A DNA stretch of 64,000 nt, from positions 55,161,569 to 55,225,568 of the forward strand of contig OX578146.1 of the NCBI GenBank assembly GCA_951213105.1, read 5' to 3'. Made by a program: the position numbers and the translations under genes. The stretch comes from Amaurobius ferox (Eukaryota > Arthropoda > Arachnida > Araneae > Amaurobiidae). Positions 51,901-64,000 of this stretch are shown here, piece by piece (the first letter of the stretch is position 1; every line of letters begins with the position of its first letter). A model generated the notes under the pieces. The model ran no database searches, was not told where the DNA came from, and worked only from the letters and a program-made list of their open reading frames with translations.

Positions 51901-54900
51901 TTTTACTCAAGACTTATTGCTGGTTTGGTTCCAGAATGTGTTATGCAATATGTTATGTATTACGGGCATTCCACATTGTACCTAGCAACTTCCACTCTTC
52001 TGTTATCTGTTCGATTTATCTGCTGCTTTTAACAAGTGCCGTGCAATATTAGCAGAAGAAAACTATAATATAAAAGCTATAAATACTTTATTATATTAGG
52101 AAGCTAACTTGGAAGAATCATATTGAGATGAGACAGGAAGAATGATAAATAGAGCTAAAAATATTATTATGAGATTAGCTGGAGTTACTCAAACCAACAA
52201 TTCTTAAGAGACTGGACTTCTCGCTGTGGTCAGTCTTTTAAGAATTGGCGCAATAGGGATACGTTAAATATTATAAAAATTGCAACATAATGAAAATTTA
52301 ATGTTTATGAAAATTGCAACACATGTCTTATATTGCAACACATGTCACATAAGTCATGTCTTATATAAAATGCACGGGATATATAATATGGAAAAGAATT
52401 ATATTTTAGATTTTTATTTTAAGGTTGGATTGGCATTGCAATATACAGTTTTACTCAAGACTTATTGCTGGTTTGGTTCCAGAATGTGTTATGCAATATG
52501 TTATGTATTACGGGCATTCCACATTGTACCTAGCAACTTCCACTCTTCTGTTATCTGTTCGATTTATCTGCTGCTTTTAACAAGTGCCGTGCAATATTAG
52601 CAGAAGAAAACTATAATATAAAAGCTATAAATACTTTATTATATTAGGAAGCTAACTTGGAAGAATCATATTGAGATGAGACAGGAAGAATGATAAATAG
52701 AGCTAAAAATATTATTATGAGACTAGCTGGAGTTACTCAAACCAACAATTCTTAAGAGACTGGACTTCTCGCTGTGGTCAGTCTTTTAAGAATTGGCGCA
52801 ATAGGGATACGTTAAATATTATAAAAATTGCAACATAATGAAAATTTAATGTTTATGAAAATTGCAACACATGTCTTATATTGCAACACATGTCACATAA
52901 GTCATGTCTTATATAAAATGCACGGGATATATAATATGGAAAAGAATTATATTTTAGATTTTTATTTTAAGGTTGGATTTGCATTGCAATATACAGTTTT
53001 ACTCAAGACTTATTGCTGGTTTGGTTCCAGAATGTGTTATGCAATATGTTATGTATTACGGGCATTCCACATTGTACCTAGCAACTTCCACTCTTCTGTT
53101 ATCTGTTCGATTTATCTGCTGCTTTTAACAAGTGCCGTGCAATATTAGCAGAAGAAAACTATAATATAAAAGCTATAAATACTTTATTATATTAGGAAGC
53201 TAACTTGGAAGAATCATATTGAGATGAGACAGGAAGAATGATAAATAGAGCTAAAAATATTATTATGAGACTAGCTGGAGTTACTCAAACCAACAATTCT
53301 TAAGAGACTGGACTTCTCGCTGTGGTCAGTCTTTTAAGAATTGGCGCAATAGGGATACGTTAAATATTATAAAAATTACAACATAATGAAAATTTAATGT
53401 TTATGAAAATTGCAACACATGTCTTATATTGCAACACATGTCACATAAGTCATGTCTTATATAAAATGCACGGGATATATAATATGGAAAAGAATTATAT
53501 TTTAGATTTTTATTTTAAGGTTGGATTTGCATTGCAATATACAGTTTTACTCAAGACTTATTGCTGGTTTGGTTCCAGAATGTGTTATGCAATATGTTAT
53601 GTATTACGGGCATTCCACATTGTACCTAGCAACTTCCACTCTTCTGTTATCTGTTCGATTTATCTGCTGCTTTTAACAAGTGCCGTGCAATATTAGCAGA
53701 AGAAAACTATAATATAAAAGCTATAAATACTTTATTATATTAGGAAGCTAACTTGGAAGAATCATATTGAGATGAGACAGGAAGAATGATAAATAGAGCT
53801 AAAAATATTATTATGAGACTAGCTGGAGTTACTCAAACCAACAATTCTTAAGAGACTGGACTTCTCGCTGTGGTCAGTCTTTTAAGAATTGGCGCAATAG
53901 GGATACGTTAAATATTATAAAAATTGCAACATAATGAAAATTTAATGTTTATGAAAATTGCAACACATGTCTTATATTGCAACACATGTCACATAAGTCA
54001 TGTCTTATATAAAATGCACGGGATATATAATATGGAAAATAATTATATTTTAGATTTTTATTTTAAGGTTGGATTTGCATTGCAATATACAGTTTTACTC
54101 AAGACTTATTGCTGGTTTGGTTCCAGAATGTGTTATGCAATATGTTATGTATTACGGGCATTCCACATTGTACCTAGCAACTTCCACTCTTCTGTTATCT
54201 GTTCGATTTATCTGCTGCTTTTAACAAGTGCCGTGCAATATTAGCAGAAGAAAACTATAATATAAAAGCTATAAATACTTTATTATATTAGGAAGCTAAC
54301 TTGGAAGAATCATATTGAGATGAGACAGGAAGAATGATAAATAGAGCTAAAAATATTATTATGAGACTAGCTGGAGTTACTCAAACCAACAATTCTTAAG
54401 AGACTGGACTTCTCGCTGTGGTCAGTCTTTTAAGAATTGGCGCAATAGGGATACGTTAAATATTATAAAAATTGCAACATAATGAAAATTTAATGTTTAT
54501 GAAAATTGCAACACATGTCTTATATTGCAACACATGTCACATAAGTCATGTCTTATATAAAATGCACGGGATATATAATATGGAAAAGAATTATATTTTA
54601 GATTTTTATTTTAAGGTTGGATTTGCATTGCAATATACAGTTTTACTCAAGACTTATTGCTGGTTTGGTTCCAGAATGTGTTATGCAATATGTTATGTAT
54701 TACGGGCATTCCACATTGTACCTAGCAACTTCCACTCTTCTGTTATCTGTTCGATTTATCTGCTGCTTTTAACAAGTGCCGTGCAATATTAGCAGAAGAA
54801 AACTATAATATAAAAGCTATAAATACTTTATTATATTAGGAAGCTAACTTGGAAGAATCATATTGAGATGAGACAGGAAGAATGATAAATAGAGCTAAAA

Positions 54901-56984
54901 ATATTATTATGAGACTAGCTGGAGTTACTCAAACCAACAATTCTTAAGAGACTGGACTTCTCGCTGTGGTCAGTCTTTTAAGAATTGGCGCAATAGGGAT
55001 ACGTTAAATATTATAAAAATTGCAACATAATGAAAATTTAATGTTTATGAAAATTGCAACACATGTCTTATATTGCAACACATGTCACATAAGTCATGTC
55101 TTATATAAAATGCACGGGATATATAATATGGAAAAGAATTATATTTTAGATTTTTATTTTAAGGTTGGATTTGCATTGCAATATACAGTTTTACTCAAGA
55201 CTTATTGCTGGTTTGGTTCCAGAATGTGTTATGCAATATGTTATGTATTACGGGCATTCCACATTGTACCTAGCAACTTCCACTCTTCTGTTATCTGTTC
55301 GATTTATCTGCTGCTTTTAACAAGTGCCGTGCAATATTAGCAGAAGAAAACTATAATATAAAAGCTATAAATACTTTATTATATTAGGAAGCTAACTTGG
55401 AAGAATCATATTGAGATGAGACAGGAAGAATGATAAATAGAGCTAAAAATATTATTATGAGACTAGCTGGAGTTACTCAAACCAACAATTCTTAAGAGAC
55501 TGGACTTCTCGCTGTGGTCAGTCTTTTAAGAATTGGCGCAATAGGGATACGTTAAATATTATAAAAATTGCAACATAATGAAAATTTAATGTTTATGAAA
55601 ATTGCAACACATGTCTTATATTGCAACACATGTCACATAAGTCATGTCTTATATAAAATGCACGGGATATATAATATGGAAAAGAATTATATTTTAGATT
55701 TTTATTTTAAGGTTGGATTTGCATTGCAATATACAGTTTTACTCAAGACTTATTGCTGGTTTGGTTCCAGAATGTGTTATGCAATATGTTATGTATTACG
55801 GGCATTCCACATTGTACCTAGCAACTTCCACTCTTCTGTTATCTGTTCGATTTATCTGCTGCTTTTAACAAGTGCCGTGCAATATTAGCAGAAGAAAACT
55901 ATAATATAAAAGCTATACATACTTTATTATATTAGGAAGCTAACTTGGAAGAATCATATTGAGATGAGACAGGAAGAATGATAAATAGAGCTAAAAATAT
56001 TATTATGAGACTAGCTGGAGTTACTCAAACCAACAATTCTTAAGAGACTGGACTTCTCGCTGTGGTCAGTCTTTTAAGAATTGGCGCAATAGGGATACGT
56101 TAAATATTATAAAAATTGCAACATAATGAAAATTTAATGTTTATGAAAATTGCAACACATGTCTTATATTGCAACACATGTCACATAAGTCATGTCTTAT
56201 ATAAAATGCACGGGATATATAATATGGAAAAGAATTATATTTTAGATTTTTATTTTAAGGTTGGATTTGCATTGCAATATACAGTTTTACTCAAGACTTA
56301 TTGCTGGTTTGGTTCCAGAATGTGTTATGCAATATGTTATGTATTACGGGCATTCCACATTGTACCTAGCAACTTCCACTCTTCTGTTATCTGTTCGATT
56401 TATCTGCTGCTTTTAACAAGTGCCGTGCAATATTAGCAGAAGAAAACTATAATATAAAAGCTATAAATACTTTATTATATTAGGAAGCTAACTTGGAAGA
56501 ATCATATTGAGATGAGACAGGAAGAATGATAAATAGAGCTAAAAATATTATTATGAGACTAGCTGGAGTTACTCAAACCAACAATTCTTAAGAGACTGGA
56601 CTTCTCGCTGTGGTCAGTCTTTTAAGAATTGGCGCAATAGGGATACGTTAAATATTATAAAAATTGCAACATAATGAAAATTTAATGTTTATGAAAATTG
56701 CAACACATGTCTTATATTGCAACACATGTCACATAAGTCATGTCTTATATAAAATGCACGGGATATATAATATGGAAAATAATTATATTTTAGATTTTTA
56801 TTTTAAGGTTGGATTTGCATTGCAATATACAGTTTTACTCAAGACTTATTGCTGGTTTGGTTCCAGAATGTGTTATGCAATATGTTATGTATTACGGGCA
56901 TTCCACATTGTACCTAGCAACTTCCACTCTTCTGTTATCTGTTCGATTTATCTGCTGCTTTTAACAAGTGCCGTGCAATATTAG

Positions 56985-59900
56985 CAGAAGAAAACTATAA
57001 TATAAAAGCTATAAATACTTTATTATATTAGGAAGCTAACTTGGAAGAATCATATTGAGATGAGACAGGAAGAATGATAAATAGAGCTAAAAATATTATT
57101 ATGGGACTAGCTGGAGTTACTCAAACCAACAATTCTTAAGAGACTGGACTTCTCGCTGTGGTCAGTCTTTTAAGAATTGGCGCAATAGGGATACGTTAAA
57201 TATTATAAAAATTGCAACATAATGAAAATTTAATGTTTATGAAAATTGCAACACATGTCTTATATTGCAACACATGTCACATAAGTCATGTCTTATATAA
57301 AATGCACGGGATATATAATATGGAAAAGAATTATATTTTAGATTTTTATTTTAAGGTTGGATTTGCATTGCTGCAATATACAGTTTTACTCAAGACTTAT
57401 TGCTGGTTTGGTTCCAGAATGTGTTATGCAATATGTTATGTATTACGGGCATTCCACATTGTACCTAGCAACTTCCACTCTTCTGTTATCTGTTCGATTT
57501 ATCTGCTGCTTTTAACAAGTGCCGTGCAATATTAGCAGAAGAAAACTATAATATAAAAGCTATAAATACTTTATTACATTAGGAAGCTAACTTGGGAGAA
57601 TCATATTGAGATAAGACAGGAAGAATGATAAATAGAGCTAAAAATATTATTATGAGACTAGCTGGAGCCACCCAAACCAACAATTCTTAAGAGACTGGAC
57701 TTCTCGCTGTGGTCAGTCTTTTAAGAATTGGCGCAATAGGGATACGTTAAATATTATAAAAATTGCAACATAATGAAAATTTAATGTTTATGAAAATTGC
57801 AACACATGTCTTATATTGCAACACATGTCACATAAGTCATGTCTTATATAAAATGCACGGGATATATAATATGGAAAAGAATTATATTTTAGATTTTTAT
57901 TTTAAGGTTGGATTTGCATTGCTGCAATATACAGATTTACTCAAGACTTATTGCTGGTTTGGTTCCAGAATGTGTTATGCAATATGTTATGTATTACGGG
58001 CATTCCACATTGTACCTAGCAACTTCCACTCTTCTGTTATCTGTTCGATTTATCTGCTGCTTTTAACAAGTGCCGTGCAATATTAGCAGAAGAAAACTAT
58101 AATATAAAAGCTATAAATACTTTATTATATTAGGAAGCTAACTTGGAAGAATCATATTGAGATGAGACAGGAAGAATGATAAATAGAGCTAAAAATATTA
58201 TTATGAGACTAGCTGGAGTTACTCAAACCAACAATTCTTAAGAGACTGGACTTCTCGCTGTGGTCAGTCTTTTAAGAATTGGCGCAATAGGGATACGTTA
58301 AATATTATAAAAATTGCAACATAATGAAAATTTAATGTTTATGAAAATTGCAACACATGTCTTATATTGCAACACATGTCACATAAGTCATGTCTTATAT
58401 AAAATGCACGGGATATATAATATGGAAAAGAATTATATTTTATATTTTTATTTTAAGGTTGGATTTGCATTGCAATATACAGTTTTACTCAAGACTTATT
58501 GCTGGTTTGGTTCCAGAATGTGTTATGCAATATGTTATGTATTACGGGCATTCCACATTGTACCTAGCAACTTCCACTCTTCTGTTATCTGTTCGATTTA
58601 TCTGCTGCTTTTAACAAGTGCCGTGCAATATTAGCAGAAGAAAACTATAATATAAAAGCTATAAATACTTTATTATATTAGGAAGCTAACTTGGAAGAAT
58701 CATATTGAGATGAGACAGGAAGAATGATAAATAGAGCTAAAAATATTATTATGGGACTAGCTGGAGTTACTCAAACCAACAATTCTTAAGAGACTGGACT
58801 TCTCGCTGTGGTCAGTCTTTTAAGAATTGGCGCAATAGGGATACGTTAAATATTATAAAAATTGCAACATAATGAAAATTTAATGTTTATGAAAATTGCA
58901 ACACATGTCTTATATTGCAACACATGTCACATAAGTCATGTCTTATATAAAATGCACGGGATATATAATATGGAAAAGAATTATATTTTAGATTTTTATT
59001 TTAAGGTTGGATTTGCATTGCTGCAATATACAGTTTTACTCAAGACTTATTGCTGGTTTGGTTCCAGAATGTGTTATGCAATATGTTATGTATTACGGGC
59101 ATTCCACATTGTACCTAGCAACTTCCACTCTTCTGTTATCTGTTCGATTTATCTGCTGCTTTTAACAAGTGCCGTGCAATATTAGCAGAAGAAAACTATA
59201 ATATAAAAGCTATAAATACTTTATTACATTAGGAAGCTAACTTGGGAGAATCATATTGAGATAAGACAGGAAGAATGATAAATAGAGCTAAAAATATTAT
59301 TATGAGACTAGCTGGAGCCACCCAAACCAACAATTCTTAAGAGACTGGACTTCTCGCTGTGGTCAGTCTTTTAAGAATTGGCGCAATAGGGATACGTTAA
59401 ATATTATAAAAATTGCAACATAATGAAAATTTAATGTTTATGAAAATTGCAACACATGTCTTATATTGCAACACATGTCACATAAGTCATGTCTTATATA
59501 AAATGCACGGGATATATAATATGGAAAAGAATTATATTTTAGATTTTTATTTTAAGGTTGGATTTGCATTGCTGCAATATACAGATTTACTCAAGACTTA
59601 TTGCTGGTTTGGTTCCAGAATGTGTTATGCAATATGTTATGTATTACGGGCATTCCACATTGTACCTAGCAACTTCCACTCTTCTGTTATCTGTTCGATT
59701 TATCTGCTGCTTTTAACAAGTGCCGTGCAATATTAGCAGAAGAAAACTATAATATAAAATCTATAAATACTTTATTACATTAGGAAGCTAACTTGGGAGA
59801 ATCATATTGAGATAAGACAGGAAGAATGATAAATAGAGCTAAAAATATTATTATGAGACTAGCTGGAGCCACCCAAACCAACAATTCTTAAGAGACTGGA

Positions 59901-60290
59901 CTTCTCGCTGTGGTCAGTCTTTTAAGAATTGGCGCAATAGGGATACGTTAAATATTATAAAAATTGCAACATAATGAAAATTTAATGTTTATGAAAATTG
60001 CAACACATGTCTTATATTGCAACACATGTCACATAAGTCATGTCTTATATAAAATGCACGGGATATATAATATGGAAAAGAATTATATTTTAGATTTTTA
60101 TTTTAAGGTTGGATTTGCATTGCTGCAATATACAGTTTTACTCAAGACTTATTGCTGGTTTGGTTCCAGAATGTGTTATGCAATATGTTATGTATTACGG
60201 GCATTCCACATTGTACCTAGCAACTTCCACTCTTCTGTTATCTGTTCGATTTATCTGCTGCTTTTAACAAGTGCCGTGCAATATTAGCAG
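56985..60290 (+). repeat. Tandem 3-monomer higher-order repeat (1,650 bp), first pair
   Basis: The unit with attatgggac (near 57212) and the next unit with acagatttac (near 57763) recur at 58862 and 59413, an exact 1,650-bp period. The third members differ: the first pair has a B short unit with tatattttt, the second an A long unit. The exchange or later conversion was therefore incomplete. Confidence 0.8.
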
Positions 60291-63200
60291 AAGAAAACTA
60301 TAATATAAAAGCTATAAATACTTTATTACATTAGGAAGCTAACTTGGGAGAATCATATTGAGATAAGACAGGAAGAATGATAAATAGAGCTAAAAATATT
60401 ATTATGAGACTAGCTGGAGCCACCCAAACCAACAATTCTTAAGAGACTGGACTTCTCGCTGTGGTCAGTCTTTTAAGAATTGGCGCAATAGGGATACGTT
60501 AAATATTATAAAAATTGCAACATAATGAAAATTTAATGTTTATGAAAATTGCAACACATGTCTTATATTGCAACACATGTCACATAAGTCATGTCTTATA
60601 TAAAATGCACGGGATATATAATATGGAAAAGAATTATATTTTAGATTTTTATTTTAAGGTTGGATTTGCATTGCTGCAATATACAGTTTTACTCAAGACT
60701 TATTGCTGGTTTGGTTCCAGAATGTGTTATGCAATATGTTATGTATTACGGGCATTCCACATTGTACCTAGCAACTTCCACTCTTCTGTTATTTGTTCGA
60801 TTTATCTGCTGCTTTTAACAAGTGCCGTGCAATATTAGCAGAAGAAAACTATAATATAAAAGCTATAAATACTTTATTACATTAGGAAGCTAACTTGGGA
60901 GAATCATATTGAGATAAGACAGGAAGAATGATAAATAGAGCTAAAAATATTATTATGAGACTAGCTGGAGCCACCCAAACCAACAATTCTTAAGAGACTG
61001 GACTTCTCGCTGTGGTCAGTCTTTTAAGAATTGGCGCAATAGGGATACGTTAAATATTATAAAAATTGCAACATAATGAAAATTTAATGTTTATGAAAAT
61101 TGCAACACATGTCTTATATTGCAACACATGTCACATAAGTCATGTCTTATATAAAATGCACGGGATATATAATATGGAAAATAATTATATTTTAGATTTT
61201 TATTTTAAGGTTGGATTTGCATTGCAATATACAGTTTTACTCAAGACTTATTGCTGGTTTGGTTCCAGAATGTGTTATGCAATATGTTATGTATTACGGG
61301 CATTCCACATTGTACCTAGCAACTTCCACTCTTCTGTTATCTGTTCGATTTATCTGCTGCTTTTAACAAGTGCCGTGCAATATTAGCAGAAGAAAAATAT
61401 AATATAAAAGCTATAAATACTTTATTATATTAGGAAGCTAACTTGGAAGAATCATATTGAGATGAGACAGGAAGAATGATAAATAGAGCTAAAAATATTA
61501 TTATGAGACTAGCTGGAGTTACTCAAACCAACAATTCTTAAGAGACTGGACTTCTCGCTGTGGTCAGTCTTTTAAGAATTGGCGCAATAGGGATACGTTA
61601 AATATTATAAAAATTGCAACATAATGAAAATTTAATGTTTATGAAAATTGCAACACATGTCTTATATTGCAACACATGTCACATAAGTCATGTCTTATAT
61701 AAAATGCACGGGATATATAATATGGAAAAGAATTATATTTTAGATTTTTATTTTAAGGTTGGATTTGCATTGCTGCAATATACAGTTTTACTCAAGACTT
61801 ATTGCTGGTTTGGTTCCAGAATGTGTTATGCAATATGTTATGTATTACGGGCATTCCACATTGTACCTAGCAACTTCCACTCTTCTGTTATCTGTTCGAT
61901 TTATCTGCTGCTTTTAACAAGTGCCGTGCAATATTAGCAGAAGAAAACTATAATATAAAAGCTATAAATACTTTATTACATTAGGAAGCTAACTTGGGAG
62001 AATCATATTGAGATAAGACAGGAAGAATGATAAATAGAGCTAAAAATATTATTATGAGACTAGCTGGAGCCACCCAAACCAACAATTCTTAAGAGACTGG
62101 ACTTCTCGCTGTGGTCAGTCTTTTAAGAATTGGCGCAATAGGGATACGTTAAATATTATAAAAATTGCAACATAATGAAAATTTAATGTTTATGAAAATT
62201 GCAACACATGTCTTATATTGCAACACATGTCACATAAGTCATGTCTTATATAAAATGCACGGGATATATAATATGGAAAAGAATTATATTTTAGATTTTT
62301 ATTTTAAGGTTGGATTTGCATTGCTGCAATATACAGTTTTACTCAAGACTTATTGCTGGTTTGGTTCCAGAATGTGTTATGCAATATGTTATGTATTACG
62401 GGCATTCCACATTGTACCTAGCAACTTCCACTCTTCTGTTATTTGTTCGATTTATCTGCTGCTTTTAACAAGTGCCGTGCAATATTAGCAGAAGAAAACT
62501 ATAATATAAAAGCTATAAATACTTTATTACATTAGGAAGCTAACTTGGGAGAATCATATTGAGATAAGACAGGAAGAATGATAAATAGAGCTAAAAATAT
62601 TATTATGAGACTAGCTGGAGCCACCCAAACCAACAATTCTTAAGAGACTGGACTTCTCGCTGTGGTCAGTCTTTTAAGAATTGGCGCAATAGGGATACGT
62701 TAAATATTATAAAAATTGCAACATAATGAAAATTTAATGTTTATGAAAATTGCAACACATGTCTTATATTGCAACACATGTCACATAAGTCATGTCTTAT
62801 ATAAAATGCACGGGATATATAATATGGAAAATAATTATATTTTAGATTTTTATTTTAAGGTTGGATTTGCATTGCAATATACAGTTTTACTCAAGACTTA
62901 TTGCTGGTTTGGTTCCAGAATGTGTTATGCAATATGTTATGTATTACGGGCATTCCACATTGTACCTAGCAACTTCCACTCTTCTGTTATCTGTTCGATT
63001 TATCTGCTGCTTTTAACAAGTGCCGTGCAATATTAGCAGAAGAAAAATATAATATAAAAGCTATAAATACTTTATTATATTAGGAAGCTAACTTGGAAGA
63101 ATCATATTGAGATGAGACAGGAAGAATGATAAATAGAGCTAAAAATATTATTATGAGACTAGCTGGAGTTACTCAAACCAACAATTCTTAAGAGACTGGA

Positions 63201-63590
63201 CTTCTCGCTGTGGTCAGTCTTTTAAGAATTGGCGCAATAGGGATACGTTAAATATTATAAAAATTGCAACATAATGAAAATTTAATGTTTATGAAAATTG
63301 CAACACATGTCTTATATTGCAACACATGTCACATAAGTCATGTCTTATATAAAATGCACGGGATATATAATATGGAAAAGAATTATATTTTAGATTTTTA
63401 TTTTAAGGTTGGATTTGCATTGCAATATACAGTTTTACTCAAGACTTATTGCTGGTTTGGTTCCAGAATGTGTTATGCAATATGTTATGTATTACGGGCA
63501 TTCCACATTGTACCTAGCAACTTCCACTCTTCTGTTATCTGTTCGATTTATCTGCTGCTTTTAACAAGTGCCGTGCAATATTAGCAGAAG
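60291..63590 (+). repeat. Tandem 3-monomer higher-order repeat (1,650 bp), second pair
   Basis: Units near 60515 (tatttgttcg) and 61066 (A short with gaaaataattat and gaagaaaaat) recur at 62165 and 62716, again 1,650 bp apart. The third units differ in length class (long near 61614, short near 63264). Confidence 0.8.
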
Positions 63591-64000
63591 AAAACTATAA
63601 TATAAAAGCTATAAATACTTTATTATATTAGGAAGCTAACTTGGAAGAATCATATTGAGATGAGACAGGAAGAATGATAAATAGAGCTAAAAATATTATT
63701 ATGAGACTAGCTGGAGTTACTCAAACCAACAATCCTTAAGAGACTGGACTTCTCGCTGTGGTCAGTCTTTTAAGAATTGGCGCAATAGGGATACGTTAAA
63801 TATTATAAAAATTGCAACATAATGAAAATTTAATGTTTATGAAAATTGCAACACATGTCTTATATTGCAACACATGTCACATAAGTCATGTCTTATATAA
63901 AATGCACGGGATATATAATATGGAAAAGAATTATATTTTAGATTTTTATTTTAAGGTTGGATTTGCATTGCAATATACAGTTTTACTCAAGACTTATTGC

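Larger units (their letters stand above)
45995..64000. repeat. Satellite array, block 6
   Basis: About 33 monomers to the window end, the last one cut off. From about 47.1 to 57.0 kb the units are nearly all B short with a regular 548-bp period, the most homogeneous part of the window, broken only by one B long unit near 50085. After 57 kb, A and long units return in 3-monomer tandems. Private variants include attgcgattag (47189), gctatacat (48787 and 55914), attatgggac (49976, 57103, 58753), attggcatt (52430), attacaac (53376) and caatcctt (63733). No gene is visible. Confidence 0.96.

Noticed and set aside
58390..58614. 74-residue second frame in one monomer
   Set aside because: It is opened by a single base change (tatattttt) in one unit and has no counterpart elsewhere.
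1..64000. CRISPR array or prokaryotic repeat system
   Set aside because: Units are about 550 bp with no short repeat and unique spacer pattern, and the only gene is a eukaryotic mariner transposase.

Overview
The window is eukaryotic repetitive DNA, most likely arthropod and probably insect. Almost all of it is one head-to-tail satellite array with an AT-rich monomer of about 548 or 551 bp. I count about 109 complete or nearly complete monomers plus partial units at the ends. No host single-copy gene, tRNA, rRNA, CRISPR array or prokaryotic feature is visible. The arthropod guess rests on the one real gene, an intact mariner (DD34D) transposase of a type common in insects, and on the satellite architecture. 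The species cannot be read from the sequence.

Layout: satellite 1-6540; a 587-bp non-satellite insertion 6541-7127; satellite to 9930; a complete 1,332-bp mariner element 9931-11262 with its transposase on the minus strand; satellite 11263-27182; second copy of the ~587-bp insertion 27183-27770; satellite to 37667; third copy 37668-38256; satellite to 45405; fourth copy 45406-45994; satellite to the end. All four insertion copies sit at the same monomer position, flanked by the same 13-bp direct repeat. They therefore look like one insertion event later copied by array expansion, not four independent insertions.

The monomers fall into two sequence types, called A and B here. They differ at linked sites in the left part of the unit: A has acattagg / ttgggag / gataag / gccaccc, and B has tatattagg / ttggaag / gatgag / gttactc. 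Separately, monomers are long (551 bp) or short (548 bp) by presence or absence of one trinucleotide. All four combinations occur, so units have recombined. Shared rare variants reveal higher-order repeats: 3-monomer tandems near 29-36 kb and 57-63 kb, an 8-monomer period of 4,404 bp, a 10-monomer period of about 5,505 bp, and a 14-monomer segment repeated 20,642 bp away.

The most interesting observation is a locus present in three states. At 9930/11263 the mariner occupies a TA in the satellite. At 33860-33865 and 35511-35516 the same TA in sister units carries an extra CG-TA, as expected of a mariner excision scar. Elsewhere (for example near 42,700) a similar junction is uninterrupted. A second notable feature is an imperfect hairpin with 17-bp arms in every monomer. 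The open reading frame of about 100 codons in each monomer looks like a by-product of array homogenisation, and I do not call it a gene.
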